From Acidobacteriaceae bacterium (lineage in GTDB: Bacteria > Acidobacteriota > Terriglobia > Terriglobales > Acidobacteriaceae), in the NCBI GenBank assembly GCA_025934135.1, contig JAICYR010000011.1, positions 1 to 38,225 of the forward strand: a stretch of 38,225 nt of DNA, given 5' to 3'. The notes below the pieces were generated by a model. It searched no databases. It was not told where the DNA came from and saw only the letters and a list, made by a program, of their open reading frames with translations. A program made the position numbers and the translations under genes. The number at the start of each line of letters is the position of its first letter. Position 1 is the stretch's first letter. This document shows, one piece after another, positions 6,662 to 14,334 of the stretch.

Positions 6662-7522
6662 ATGAACGCTACAGCCTATGGGTCCTCAATCGGCGCGCCT
6701 GAACTGCCCGGCGCAGGACAATCCGCCGCGAAAATGCAGGGCCACTGGGTGCTGGCGCGGGTCGGCAAGCGCGTGCTCCGCCCGGGCGGAATCGAGCTTA
6801 CGCGCAAGATGATCGACGCTCTGGCCATCGGGCCTGGCGACGACGTGGTAGAGTTCGCTCCCGGCCTCGGCATCACCGCCGGAATAGTTTTGCGGCGGCA
6901 TCCGGACTCCTATTGCGCGGTCGAGCGCGACCCTGCGGCAGCGGCGCTCATGCGCCGAAAATTCACGGCCAGCAATGTTGTGCAAGGCGGCGCGGAAGAC
7001 TCCCGCCTGCCCGCGTCCTGTGCCACCGTGGTCTACAGCGAGGCCTTGCTGAGTATGCAGCAACCACAGCAAAAATCGCGCATCATCGCGGAAGCCTGCC
7101 GTCTGCTGCGGAACGGCGGTCGCTACGGCATTCAGGAACTATGCCTGTTGCCCGACGACATTTCCGCCAGCCTGCGCCAGGAAATTCAAGCGGACATGTC
7201 GAAGGAAATCCATGTGGGCGTGCAGCCGCTCTGCCCCCACGAATGGGTGCGGCTGTTCCAGGAAAATGGGTTGAGTGTCACGTGGATTGGGACCGCACCC
7301 ATGCACCTGCTTGAGCCCGTCCGCCTGCTGCGCGACGAGGGATTCGCCGGCGCATCTCGCATCGCTTTCCGTGCTGCCACACATCCTGCGCTGGGTAAGC
7401 GGATCCTCGCCATGCGCCGCCTCTTCCACAAGTACGGCGATCATCTGGGAGCAATTTCGCTGGTGGGTGAGCGCGTGCCGGCGACGGAAGCGGAGATTGC
7501 CTCCGCACAGCTACCCGTTTAG
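6662..7522 (+). CDS. Class I SAM-dependent methyltransferase, substrate unknown
   Basis: The 286-aa protein has a Rossmann methyltransferase core. Motif I is VVEFAPGLGITAGIVLRR (E64 to G70, an ExxPGLG form), with an acidic pair at E89-D90 ending strand 2 (YCAVERDP). Motif III/IV follows as GGAEDSRLPASCATVVYSEALL, and a later element as EACRLLRNGGRYGIQEL. The first 45 residues (HWVLARVGKRVLRPGGIELTRKMIDAL) form a helical cap. The C-terminal half is mostly helical and may hold the substrate. The substrate cannot be assigned; small molecules are more likely than nucleic acid because no RNA-binding domain is present. AGGAG lies 8 nt before the ATG. It follows the zinc-ribbon gene in a probable operon under the Crp-like site. 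Its stop codon overlaps the sufT stop on the other strand. Confidence 0.87.
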   Translation: MNATAYGSSIGAPELPGAGQSAAKMQGHWVLARVGKRVLRPGGIELTRKMIDALAIGPGDDVVEFAPGLGITAGIVLRRHPDSYCAVERDPAAAALMRRKFTASNVVQGGAEDSRLPASCATVVYSEALLSMQQPQQKSRIIAEACRLLRNGGRYGIQELCLLPDDISASLRQEIQADMSKEIHVGVQPLCPHEWVRLFQENGLSVTWIGTAPMHLLEPVRLLRDEGFAGASRIAFRAATHPALGKRILAMRRLFHKYGDHLGAISLVGERVPATEAEIASAQLPV

Positions 7523-8052
7523 TAATCCAGACCCAACTGCAACCGGGTCGCTTCCGACATCATTAGCGGCGTCCATGGTGGGTCGAACACCACTTCCACG
7601 TGCACGTTCTTCACGGTCGGCAGCGGCTTCAGCTTTTCCTCAATGTCAGACTTCAGCACATCGCCCATGCCGCATCCGGGCGCGGTCATCGACATGGTGA
7701 TGTCGATGTTGTGGCTGCCATCCTCTTCCGTGATCTGGCAGGAGTAGACGAGACCCAGGTCGACAATGTTCACCGGAATCTCCGGATCGTACACCAGCTT
7801 GAGTTGGTCCCACACCGACTTCTCACTGAACTCATTCGCCGAGTCCGGCTGCTCCACCGGCTCAAATCCCAGCGCGTCCGCGTCTTTCGCGTCCACCCGC
7901 ATCAACTGGCCGTAACCCACCGTGATGGTGTAGCTGCCGCCCAGACTCTGCGTAATGATGACCGGAGTGCCCTCGGTCAGCATATGCAGCGACCCTGCGG
8001 GAATTTCCGTGACTTTGCAATCGCGGGTCAGCGCGACAACCTGTTGAGGCAT
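7519..8052 (-). CDS. sufT: SufT, Fe-S cluster assembly/maturation factor (MIP18/DUF59 family)
   Basis: I set the start at the ATG at 8052, preceded by GGGAGGAACC; the frame stays open upstream through sufU but that part is not protein-like. The 177-aa product starts MPQQVVALTRDCKVTEIPAG, has a SufT-type N-terminal domain (ITQSLGGSYTITVGYGQLMRV), and then the DUF59 domain from about residue 90: YDPEIPVNIVDLGLVY and MTAPGCGMGDVLKSDIE with the conserved Cys, followed by VKNVHVEVVFDPPWT. Family knowledge: SufT acts as an accessory maturation factor moving Fe-S clusters to targets such as aconitase and LipA. It is the last gene of the suf operon, 17 bp after sufU. Its stop overlaps the stop of the convergent methyltransferase gene by 4 nt. 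Confidence 0.93.
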   Translation of the reverse strand: MPQQVVALTRDCKVTEIPAGSLHMLTEGTPVIITQSLGGSYTITVGYGQLMRVDAKDADALGFEPVEQPDSANEFSEKSVWDQLKLVYDPEIPVNIVDLGLVYSCQITEEDGSHNIDITMSMTAPGCGMGDVLKSDIEEKLKPLPTVKNVHVEVVFDPPWTPLMMSEATRLQLGLDY

Positions 8053-8069
8053 GGTTCCTCCCTTTGAAC

Positions 8070-8513
8070 TTATTCCGTGGAAGCGACCTGCTCGCCGCGC
8101 AGCGCGGCTTGCAGCGTGTGCCAGGCGAGTGTGGCGCACTTGATGCGCGTGGGAAAATTCGCCACGCCCGCAAAGATTTCCAGCTTGCCCAGCGCGCTTG
8201 TGTCGCTGCCCGGCTCGCCCGTTACAACACGATGAAACTGCTCGAAAAGCTCCTCGGCCTGCTGCCGAGTCTTGCCCTTCAGCGCCTGGCTCATCATCGA
8301 GGCCGAAGCCTTTGAGATGGCGCACCCCGAACCCTGAAACGAAATATCGCGGATCGACTCATCCGCCACGTCCATAAAGATGGTGTAGTGGTCGCCGCAT
8401 AGCGGGTTGTAGCCTTCCGCTTGGCGGTTTGCGCCTTCCATCGGGCGAAAATTTCGCGGGGTCTTGCTGTGCTCCAGAATAATTTCCTGATAAAGCTCTC
8501 GAAGGTCCGCCAT
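8070..8513 (-). CDS. sufU: SufU, zinc-dependent sulfurtransferase for SufS
   Basis: The 147-aa protein matches SufU/IscU-like scaffolds: LYQEIILEHSKTPRNF at the N-terminus, then NPLCGDHYTIF, GSGCAISKASASMMSQALKG and IKCATLAWHTLQAAL. The three cysteines plus the Asp of CGD are the zinc ligands and active site. The insert GKTRQQAEELFEQFHRVVTG between the second and third cysteine is the SufU feature that separates it from IscU. In Gram-positive bacteria SufU accepts persulfide sulfur from SufS and passes it to SufBCD. Its ATG overlaps the sufS stop (TGATG), so translation is probably coupled. Confidence 0.95.
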   Translation of the reverse strand: MADLRELYQEIILEHSKTPRNFRPMEGANRQAEGYNPLCGDHYTIFMDVADESIRDISFQGSGCAISKASASMMSQALKGKTRQQAEELFEQFHRVVTGEPGSDTSALGKLEIFAGVANFPTRIKCATLAWHTLQAALRGEQVASTE

Positions 8514-9760
8514 CAGGCAAAGACCTCCTTGAGCTTGTGAATGCCGCCAACAAGCGCGTCAAGATCCGCCGTCGTGTTGTACACCGCCAGCGAAGCCCGC
8601 GCCGTTGCCGGAATCCCGAAGCGATGCATCAGCGGCTGCGCGCAGTGGTGCCCGGTGCGGATCGCGATCCCCTGCTGGTCCAGAATTGTGCCAATGTCGT
8701 GCGGATGAATGTTCTCCATCACAAAGGAAAGCACTCCGGCCTTCTCCTTCGCCGTGCCGATCAGCCGCAGCCCCGGAATGGCCTCCAGCGCTTTAGTCCC
8801 GTACTCGAGCAGCGCGTGCTCGTGTGCCAGCGCGTTCTCAATGCCAATGCCGGAAAGGTAATCCAGCGCCGCGCCCAACCCAATCGCCCCGGCTATGTCC
8901 GGCGTGCCCGCCTCAAATTTATAAGGAAGCTGGTTGTACAGCGTCTTCTCAAACGTGACCGAGCGGATCATGTCTCCGCCGCCTTGCCAGGGAGGCATCG
9001 CTTCCAGCAGTGCGCGTTTGCCGTACAGCACGCCAATGCCGGTCGGCCCATAAATCTTGTGTCCGGAAAAGGCGTAGAAATCGCATCCCAGCGCCTGCAC
9101 GTCCACGGGCAGATGCGGCACCGATTGCGCGCCGTCCACCAGCACCGGAATCCCCTTGCTGTGCGCTATCTCCACAATCCGCGCGATGGGGTTCACCGTT
9201 CCCAGCGCGTTTGAGATGTGAGCCACGCCCACCAGCTTCGTCTTCGCATTCAGCAGCGCCTCAAACTCATCCAGCAGCAACTCGCCGGCATCATTGATCG
9301 GCGCAATCCGCAGCCGCGCTCCCTTTTCTTCGCAAAGAATCTGCCACGGAACGATGTTTGAGTGGTGCTCCATGGCGGTGATGACCACTTCGTCGCCCGC
9401 GCCCACGTGCGTGCGCCCGTAGGTCTGCGCGACCAGGTTGATGGACTCCGTCGCGCCCCGCGTAAAGATGATCTCCGCCGGATCAGCCGCGTTCAGAAAA
9501 CGCTGCACCGTTCGCCGCGCCGCATCGTGAGCATCGGTGGCAATTTGCGAAAGCTGATGCACACCGCGATGGATGTTCGCGTTCTCTTCCGTGTAGTACC
9601 TAGTCAGTGTGTCGATCACCGCCCGCGGCTTCTGAGTAGTGGCGGCGTTGTCCAAATACACGAGCGGCAGCCCATGCACCTTGCGGCTCAGGATCGGAAA
9701 ATCCGCCCGCACTTTCTTCACATCAAAACCGGCGACGACTTCGGCTGTGGCGGCGCTCAT
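8513..9760 (-). CDS. sufS: SufS cysteine desulfurase
   Basis: Translation probably starts at the ATG at 9760 ([20 protein letters not shown]), preceded by GGGAGGAG and overlapping the sufD stop as ATGA. The longer upstream frame lies inside sufD. The 415-aa product is a class V aminotransferase-fold desulfurase: [49 protein letters not shown] with the PLP lysine K235, and [16 protein letters not shown] with the persulfide cysteine C373. The short active-site loop fits group II (SufS) rather than NifS/IscS. It converts cysteine to alanine and supplies sulfur via SufU to the SufBCD scaffold. Confidence 0.96.
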   Translation of the reverse strand: MSAATAEVVAGFDVKKVRADFPILSRKVHGLPLVYLDNAATTQKPRAVIDTLTRYYTEENANIHRGVHQLSQIATDAHDAARRTVQRFLNAADPAEIIFTRGATESINLVAQTYGRTHVGAGDEVVITAMEHHSNIVPWQILCEEKGARLRIAPINDAGELLLDEFEALLNAKTKLVGVAHISNALGTVNPIARIVEIAHSKGIPVLVDGAQSVPHLPVDVQALGCDFYAFSGHKIYGPTGIGVLYGKRALLEAMPPWQGGGDMIRSVTFEKTLYNQLPYKFEAGTPDIAGAIGLGAALDYLSGIGIENALAHEHALLEYGTKALEAIPGLRLIGTAKEKAGVLSFVMENIHPHDIGTILDQQGIAIRTGHHCAQPLMHRFGIPATARASLAVYNTTADLDALVGGIHKLKEVFA

Positions 9761-11133
9761 CCAATCTCCTCCCAGCGCCTCTCCGCGCCTTCTCCGGTGC
9801 CGTCGCTGGTCATGCCTTCCGGCAGCGACTGGCGCACAATCCTCTCCACATGCTCGCGAATCGGCGTCGAGCGAATGCGCCCGGTACACTCCCCGGCAAA
9901 GGCGAACAGCAGTAGCTCGCGTGCCGATGTTTCATCAATGCCGCGGGAACGCAGGTAATAGAGTGCGTTTTCATCGAGCTGTCCAATCGTCGCGCCGTGC
10001 GTACACTTCACGTCATCGGCGTAGATTTCCAACTGCGGCTTGGTGTCAATCTGCGCATCATCGGAAAGCAGCAGATTACGGTTGGTCTGTTTCGCGTCCG
10101 TCTGCTGCGCGTCCTTCCGCACAATGATGCGGCCGTGGAAGACCCCGTGTGATTTTCCGCCGAGAATGCCGTTGTAAAACTGATGGCTCGCGCAATGCGG
10201 GCTCGCGTGGTCCACCAGCATGTAGTTGTCCAGATGCTGGCTGTCGTCTCCCAGAAACAGTCCGTTGATCAGACACGCGCCGCCTTCGCCCGCCAGCACC
10301 GGATGCACATTGTTCCGCACCAGCGCCCCGCCGATCAGCACTGAGTGCGAGCTTACGTTCGAGTTGCGCTCCTGATGCATCTGGAGCGTGGAAATATGGA
10401 ACGACGTTCGGTTTTCGCGCTCGATCATGTGGTGCGCGATGACCGCGTTCTCCTCCGCCACAAGCTCCGTAGCCGTATTGGAGAACAACTTCGCGTCGCC
10501 CAGCGATACGTGCTCTTCGACCACATCGGCCTGAGAGTTCGGTCCGGCCAAAATCAGGTTGCGCGGATGCGCCATCACCGGCGAGTCCAAGTCCGTCGAA
10601 ACAAACAGCAGATGAATCGGCGAGGCCAGCACCGTCCCCTTCGCAATGCGGACGTAGCCCCCATCTTCCAGAAAAGCCGTGTTCAGGCTGCAAAACGGAT
10701 CCGTACCTAAATCCAGATGCCGCCCCAGGCTCGACTTCAGCGCCGCCGGATTGCTTCCAATCTCAGCCGCCAGACTCCCGGCTTCCACTCCAGCCGGCAG
10801 CGGTTCGCAATCGGAAAGTTCCGCCGCAAAGCGCCCATTCACAAACACCAGCCGGCACGCCGCGTCTGCAATCAGAAACGGCTTCAGGTCTTCCAGCGTC
10901 AGTTCCGCCGCGCCGCCTTCGGCCAGGCTGAATGACTCGCGCGCAATGGGTGCAACGCTTGTGAACCGCCACGCTTCATCTTTCAGCGTGGGAAATCCGA
11001 TATCGCAGAACTGCCCGAAGGCGTCCTCGCGCAAGGTCCGCAGCCACTCCGGCTGGTGCGATGTGCGTTGCCGCATTTCGCTGAACGCTTCCAGGTAGCT
11101 GCCCAATCCTGTCGCTTCCGTCACTGTGCTCAA
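9757..11133 (-). CDS. sufD: SufD, Fe-S cluster scaffold complex subunit
   Basis: I set the start at a TTG at 11133 because a GGAGG core lies 5 nt before it, just after the sufC stop. The upstream ATG (11178) would begin inside sufC, and a GTG at 11124 is poorly spaced. The 458-aa product has the SufB/SufD beta-helix core: [78 protein letters not shown] and [20 protein letters not shown], the SufD-type ending with the conserved Cys-His. The C-terminal tail ([17 protein letters not shown]) is variable. It partners SufB and SufC in the scaffold complex. Its stop overlaps the sufS ATG. Confidence 0.94.
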   Translation of the reverse strand: MSTVTEATGLGSYLEAFSEMRQRTSHQPEWLRTLREDAFGQFCDIGFPTLKDEAWRFTSVAPIARESFSLAEGGAAELTLEDLKPFLIADAACRLVFVNGRFAAELSDCEPLPAGVEAGSLAAEIGSNPAALKSSLGRHLDLGTDPFCSLNTAFLEDGGYVRIAKGTVLASPIHLLFVSTDLDSPVMAHPRNLILAGPNSQADVVEEHVSLGDAKLFSNTATELVAEENAVIAHHMIERENRTSFHISTLQMHQERNSNVSSHSVLIGGALVRNNVHPVLAGEGGACLINGLFLGDDSQHLDNYMLVDHASPHCASHQFYNGILGGKSHGVFHGRIIVRKDAQQTDAKQTNRNLLLSDDAQIDTKPQLEIYADDVKCTHGATIGQLDENALYYLRSRGIDETSARELLLFAFAGECTGRIRSTPIREHVERIVRQSLPEGMTSDGTGEGAERRWEEIG

Positions 11134-11136
11134 GCG

Positions 11137-11144
11137 TTCCTCCT
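11137..11144 (-). promoter_or_regulatory. Ribosome binding site selecting the TTG start of sufD
   Basis: On the minus strand the sequence reads AGGAGGAA, with the GGAGG core 5 nt before TTG at 11133. It touches the sufC stop codon (11144-11146). No ATG lies at a workable distance. Confidence 0.65.
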
Positions 11145-11905
11145 TACTTTGCGGCCAAGGCCTCTTCGACCCATCCATAGCCTTCGCGCTCCAGTTCCAG
11201 CGCCAGTTCCGGCCCGCCGGACTTCACAATTCTGCCGTTGGCCAGCACATGCACGTAGTCCGGAACAATGTAGTCCAGCAGCCGCTGATAGTGCGTCACC
11301 AGAATCATCGACCGGTCTTCGCGCCGCATTGCGTTCACGCCGTTGGCGACCACCCTGAGCGCGTCAATGTCCAGGCCCGAATCCGTCTCGTCCAGAACGG
11401 CGAGCGTCGGTTCCAGCACCGCCATCTGCACAATCTCGTTGCGCTTCTTCTCGCCGCCGGAGAAGCCCTCGTTCACCGACCGGCTCTGGAACTGTTCCTC
11501 CATCTCCAGCAACTTCATCTTCTCTTTCAACACGGGGAGAAAATCAATCGCGTCCAACGGGTCCTCGCCGCGATACTTCCGCTGCGCATTCAGCGCCGCC
11601 CGCAGAAAGTACGCATTGCTGATTCCTGGCACTTCCACCGGATATTGAAACGCAAGAAACAGCCCTTCGCAGGCCACGTCCTCCGGCTTCATCTCCAGCA
11701 GGTCCTTGCCACGGAACAGCACTTCGCCCTTGGTGACTTCGTAGCCCTCGCGCCGCGCCAGCACCGCCGCTAGCGTGCTTTTCCCCGACCCGTTCGGGCC
11801 CATAATCGAGTGGATTTCTCCCGGGTTCACGACAAGGTCGATGCCCTTAAGGATCTCCTTGCCGTCGACATTTGCATGTAGATCGCGAACTTCAAGCAAA
11901 CTCAT
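11144..11905 (-). CDS. sufC: SufC, ABC-type ATPase of the SufBCD complex
   Basis: The start is at the ATG at 11905 (MSLLEVRDLHANVDGKEILK), 2 nt after the sufB stop; the longer upstream frame runs through sufB. The 253-aa product has all ABC ATPase landmarks: Walker A MGPNGSGKSTLAAVLA, signature GFSGGEKKRNEIVQM, Walker B LAVLDETDSGLDIDAL, and H-loop MILVTHYQRLLDYI. The phrase FSGGEKKRNEI is specific for SufC. ATP hydrolysis drives the conformational change of SufB-SufD during cluster assembly. It has no membrane domain and is cytosolic. Length is typical for the family. Confidence 0.97.
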   Translation of the reverse strand: MSLLEVRDLHANVDGKEILKGIDLVVNPGEIHSIMGPNGSGKSTLAAVLARREGYEVTKGEVLFRGKDLLEMKPEDVACEGLFLAFQYPVEVPGISNAYFLRAALNAQRKYRGEDPLDAIDFLPVLKEKMKLLEMEEQFQSRSVNEGFSGGEKKRNEIVQMAVLEPTLAVLDETDSGLDIDALRVVANGVNAMRREDRSMILVTHYQRLLDYIVPDYVHVLANGRIVKSGGPELALELEREGYGWVEEALAAK

Positions 11906-11907
11906 CT

Positions 11908-13362
11908 TTACCCAACGCTCCCTTCCAAACTCACACCCAACAACTTCTGCGCTTCCACCGCGAACTCCATCGGCAACTCGCGAAACACTTGTTTGCAAAA
12001 GCCGCTGATAATCATCGTCAGGGCTTCCTCGGCCGAAAGACCGCGCTGGCGGAAGTAGAAAATCTGGTCATCGCCCACTTTCGACGTGTACGCCTCGTGC
12101 TCCATGCGCGCGCTTGAATTTCTTACCTCGATATAGGGAAAGGTATGCGCGCCGCACTTGTCGCCAATCAGCAGCGAGTCGCATTGCGTGTAATTGCGCG
12201 CCCCGGTGGCGTCTTTCATGATCTTTACCTGGCCGCGATACGAGTTCTGCGCATGACCCGCGGAGATGCCCTTGGAGATGATCGTGCTCTTCGTGTTCTT
12301 CCCCATATGGATCATCTTGGTTCCGGTATCGGCCTGCTGGTAATTGTTCGTCACCGCGACCGAATAGAACTCGCCCACCGAGTTGTCGCCCATCAGGATC
12401 ACGCTCGGATACTTCCACGTAATCGCGGAGCCGGTCTCCACCTGCGTCCATGAAATCTTCGAGTTCTTGCCCAGGCACTTGCCGCGCTTGGTCACGAAGT
12501 TGTAGATCCCGCCCTTGCCTTCCTTATCGCCTGGATACCAGTTCTGCACCGTCGAATATTTGATCTGCGCGTTGTCCAGCGCCACCAGTTCCACCACCGC
12601 CGCATGCAACTGGTTCTTGTCGCGCTTCGGCGCCGTGCAGCCTTCCAGATAGCTCGCGTAGCCGCCTTCCTCAACGACAATCAGCGTGCGCTCAAACTGC
12701 CCGGAGTCCGCCGCGTTAATGCGGAAGTACGTCGAAAGCTCCATCGGACAGCGCACCCCCTTCGGGATATACGCGAACGAGCCGTCGCTGAACACCGCCG
12801 CATTCAACGTCGCGTAAAAGTTGTCCGTGTAGGGCACCACCGAGCCAAGATATTTCTTCACCAGGTCCGGATGCTTCTGCACCGCGTCGGAGAAGGAACA
12901 GAAAATGACGCCCTTCTCGGCCAGCTTCTTCTGAAAGGTGGTCGCCACCGAAACGCTGTCGAACACGGCATCGACCGCCACGCCCTGCAACCGCTTCTGC
13001 TCATTCAGCGAGATGCCCAGCTTGTTGTAAGCTTCCAGCACCTCGGGATCAACCTCATCCAGGCTCTTGGCGCTCGGCTTCTTCTTCGGCGCCGAGTAAT
13101 AAATAATGTCCTGATAATTCACCGGCGGAAACTTGATGTGCGCCCACTTCGGCTCCGCGTCTTCCTTCAGCAGCTTCATGAAGTGCCGATAGGCCTTCAG
13201 ACGCCACTCCAGCATGAACTCCGGCTCATTCTTCTTGGCCGAAATCAGACGGATGGTCTCCTCGCTCAATCCGCGCGGAATATTGTCCTCGTCAACCGGT
13301 GTGACAAAGCCCCACTTGTACTCGCCGCCTGTGAGGTCCTGAATTGTATTCACTGTCGTCAT
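11908..13362 (-). CDS. sufB: SufB, Fe-S cluster scaffold protein
   Basis: The start is at the ATG at 13362 ([19 protein letters not shown]), which overlaps the rrf2 stop as ATGA. The open frame upstream of it belongs to rrf2 in another register. The 484-aa length is typical. Recognisable blocks are [96 protein letters not shown], and [20 protein letters not shown] with the conserved cysteines implicated in sulfur acceptance and cluster binding. SufB, with SufC and SufD, builds the nascent Fe-S cluster on sulfur delivered by SufS/SufU. Confidence 0.97.
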   Translation of the reverse strand: MTTVNTIQDLTGGEYKWGFVTPVDEDNIPRGLSEETIRLISAKKNEPEFMLEWRLKAYRHFMKLLKEDAEPKWAHIKFPPVNYQDIIYYSAPKKKPSAKSLDEVDPEVLEAYNKLGISLNEQKRLQGVAVDAVFDSVSVATTFQKKLAEKGVIFCSFSDAVQKHPDLVKKYLGSVVPYTDNFYATLNAAVFSDGSFAYIPKGVRCPMELSTYFRINAADSGQFERTLIVVEEGGYASYLEGCTAPKRDKNQLHAAVVELVALDNAQIKYSTVQNWYPGDKEGKGGIYNFVTKRGKCLGKNSKISWTQVETGSAITWKYPSVILMGDNSVGEFYSVAVTNNYQQADTGTKMIHMGKNTKSTIISKGISAGHAQNSYRGQVKIMKDATGARNYTQCDSLLIGDKCGAHTFPYIEVRNSSARMEHEAYTSKVGDDQIFYFRQRGLSAEEALTMIISGFCKQVFRELPMEFAVEAQKLLGVSLEGSVG

Positions 13363-13838
13363 TGCACTCCCCCTGAACTCAACGATATGGATGTGAGGAT
13401 GTTCTTTGGGTTGGGTATTGTCGGCGTCACGTTCAGCAGCGCCGTCAGGTCCGAAAGGCTGATGCCCCTGAGCGTCTGGTGCAGCAACCGCCCGATCACG
13501 CGGATGCTCGTCTCGATCCGGCATCTGCCTTCCAGCTCGCACCGGCCCGGCGCCGTGGCGCATTCCGTCAGCCCCAGCGGCCCGTCGATGGCCTCGATCA
13601 CTTCCGCCACCGAAATCAGCGACGAGGCCCGCGCGGCCATATAGCCGCCCTTCACCCCGCGATGCGAGATCAGAAGGCCCCGGTCCAGCAGCTTTTTCAG
13701 AATCTTGACCACGGTCGGCGCGGGCAGATGCGTCGCCTCGGCCACGCTCCGGGCCGTATGCAAATGGCCCTCCGGCTGGCTGGCCACGTACTCCATGACC
13801 ACAAGCCCGTAATCCGCTAATTTGTTGAGCCTGAACAT
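13359..13838 (-). CDS. Rrf2-family (IscR/SufR-like) Fe-S-sensing regulator of the suf operon
   Basis: The 159-aa protein starts [20 protein letters not shown], the standard Rrf2 opening, with a winged helix-turn-helix at about 25-65 ([20 protein letters not shown], then [17 protein letters not shown] with the Rrf2 wing). C93, C100 and C106 ([16 protein letters not shown]) match the spacing of the [2Fe-2S] cysteines of IscR, so it can probably sense cluster status. It is the first gene of rrf2-sufBCDSUT and overlaps sufB by 4 nt, as expected for an autoregulated operon. An IscR type 1-like sequence lies 28 bp upstream of its ATG. Whether it is closer to SufR or IscR cannot be settled here. Confidence 0.93.
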   Translation of the reverse strand: MFRLNKLADYGLVVMEYVASQPEGHLHTARSVAEATHLPAPTVVKILKKLLDRGLLISHRGVKGGYMAARASSLISVAEVIEAIDGPLGLTECATAPGRCELEGRCRIETSIRVIGRLLHQTLRGISLSDLTALLNVTPTIPNPKNILTSISLSSGGVQ

Positions 13839-13865
13839 CCGCCGACAGCTTCTCCTATAAAGCCA

Positions 13866-13878
13866 GACCGTTTTAGTC
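13866..13878 (-). promoter_or_regulatory. IscR type 1-like operator upstream of rrf2-suf
   Basis: On the minus strand the sequence reads GACTAAAACGGTC. The core of the E. coli IscR type 1 consensus is GACTRWWWYAGTC, so 12 of 13 positions agree. It ends 28 bp before the rrf2 ATG, with weak -10-like hexamers (TTTATA / TATAGG, 13854-13861) just downstream. A bound regulator would therefore cover the promoter spacer, as in autorepression. The flanks outside the core match less well. Confidence 0.5.
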
Positions 13879-13980
13879 CTCTTTCAGACTATCAACTCCC
13901 TCCGCTGAAATCAACTGGGCAAACTCTGCAAAACTTTTGGGTTGACATCCGACCCATGCGGGTGCAATTCTTCCCCTCGG

Positions 13981-14331
13981 ATGCCGACCCAAAAGCAAGA
14001 CCGCAACCAGCTCGCCCTCTTACAGGGAACCCTCGACCTTCTCATCCTCACGACGCTCGTCCTCGGCCCCTGCCATGGACAGGGAATCGCGCGCTCCATT
14101 CAGCGGCAGTCCGAGGAAGTCTTTTTCGTCGACCACGGCTCTCTCTACCTCGCGCTCCAACGGCTCGAAGACCGCCATTGGATCAGCGCAACGTGGGGCG
14201 TCAGCGCGAACAATCGCAAGGCGCGTTTCTATTCCCTCACACCCAATGGCCGCGCGGAACTCCACAAGAAAACCGGCGAGTGGCAGCGTCTGACCCGGGC
14301 CATGGAACTTGTTCTTGGCGGCGGTGACTAA
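13981..14331 (+). CDS. PadR-family transcriptional regulator (acidobacterial PadR type)
   Basis: I prefer the ATG at 13981 (MPTQKQDRNQLALLQGTLDL); the frame is open from 13942, but those extra 13 residues are not family-like. The 116-aa product is a PadR winged helix: LLQGTLDLLILTTLVLGPCHGQGIARSI, then VDHGSLYLALQRLEDRHWI, the wing NNRKARFYSLTPNGRAEL, and a C-terminal helix for dimerisation. The block LLQGTLDLLIL and the genome context (a permease 3 bp downstream) are typical of the PadR subfamily that accompanies ADOP permeases. It probably represses the permease gene and itself in response to an unknown ligand. No strong Shine-Dalgarno was seen. Confidence 0.9.
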   Translation: MPTQKQDRNQLALLQGTLDLLILTTLVLGPCHGQGIARSIQRQSEEVFFVDHGSLYLALQRLEDRHWISATWGVSANNRKARFYSLTPNGRAELHKKTGEWQRLTRAMELVLGGGD

Positions 14332-14334
14332 CCC

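Noticed and set aside
12604-13644. 346-aa open frame antisense to sufB and rrf2
   Set aside because: Both genes on the minus strand are unambiguous; the plus-strand translation is Arg/Leu/His-rich and not protein-like.
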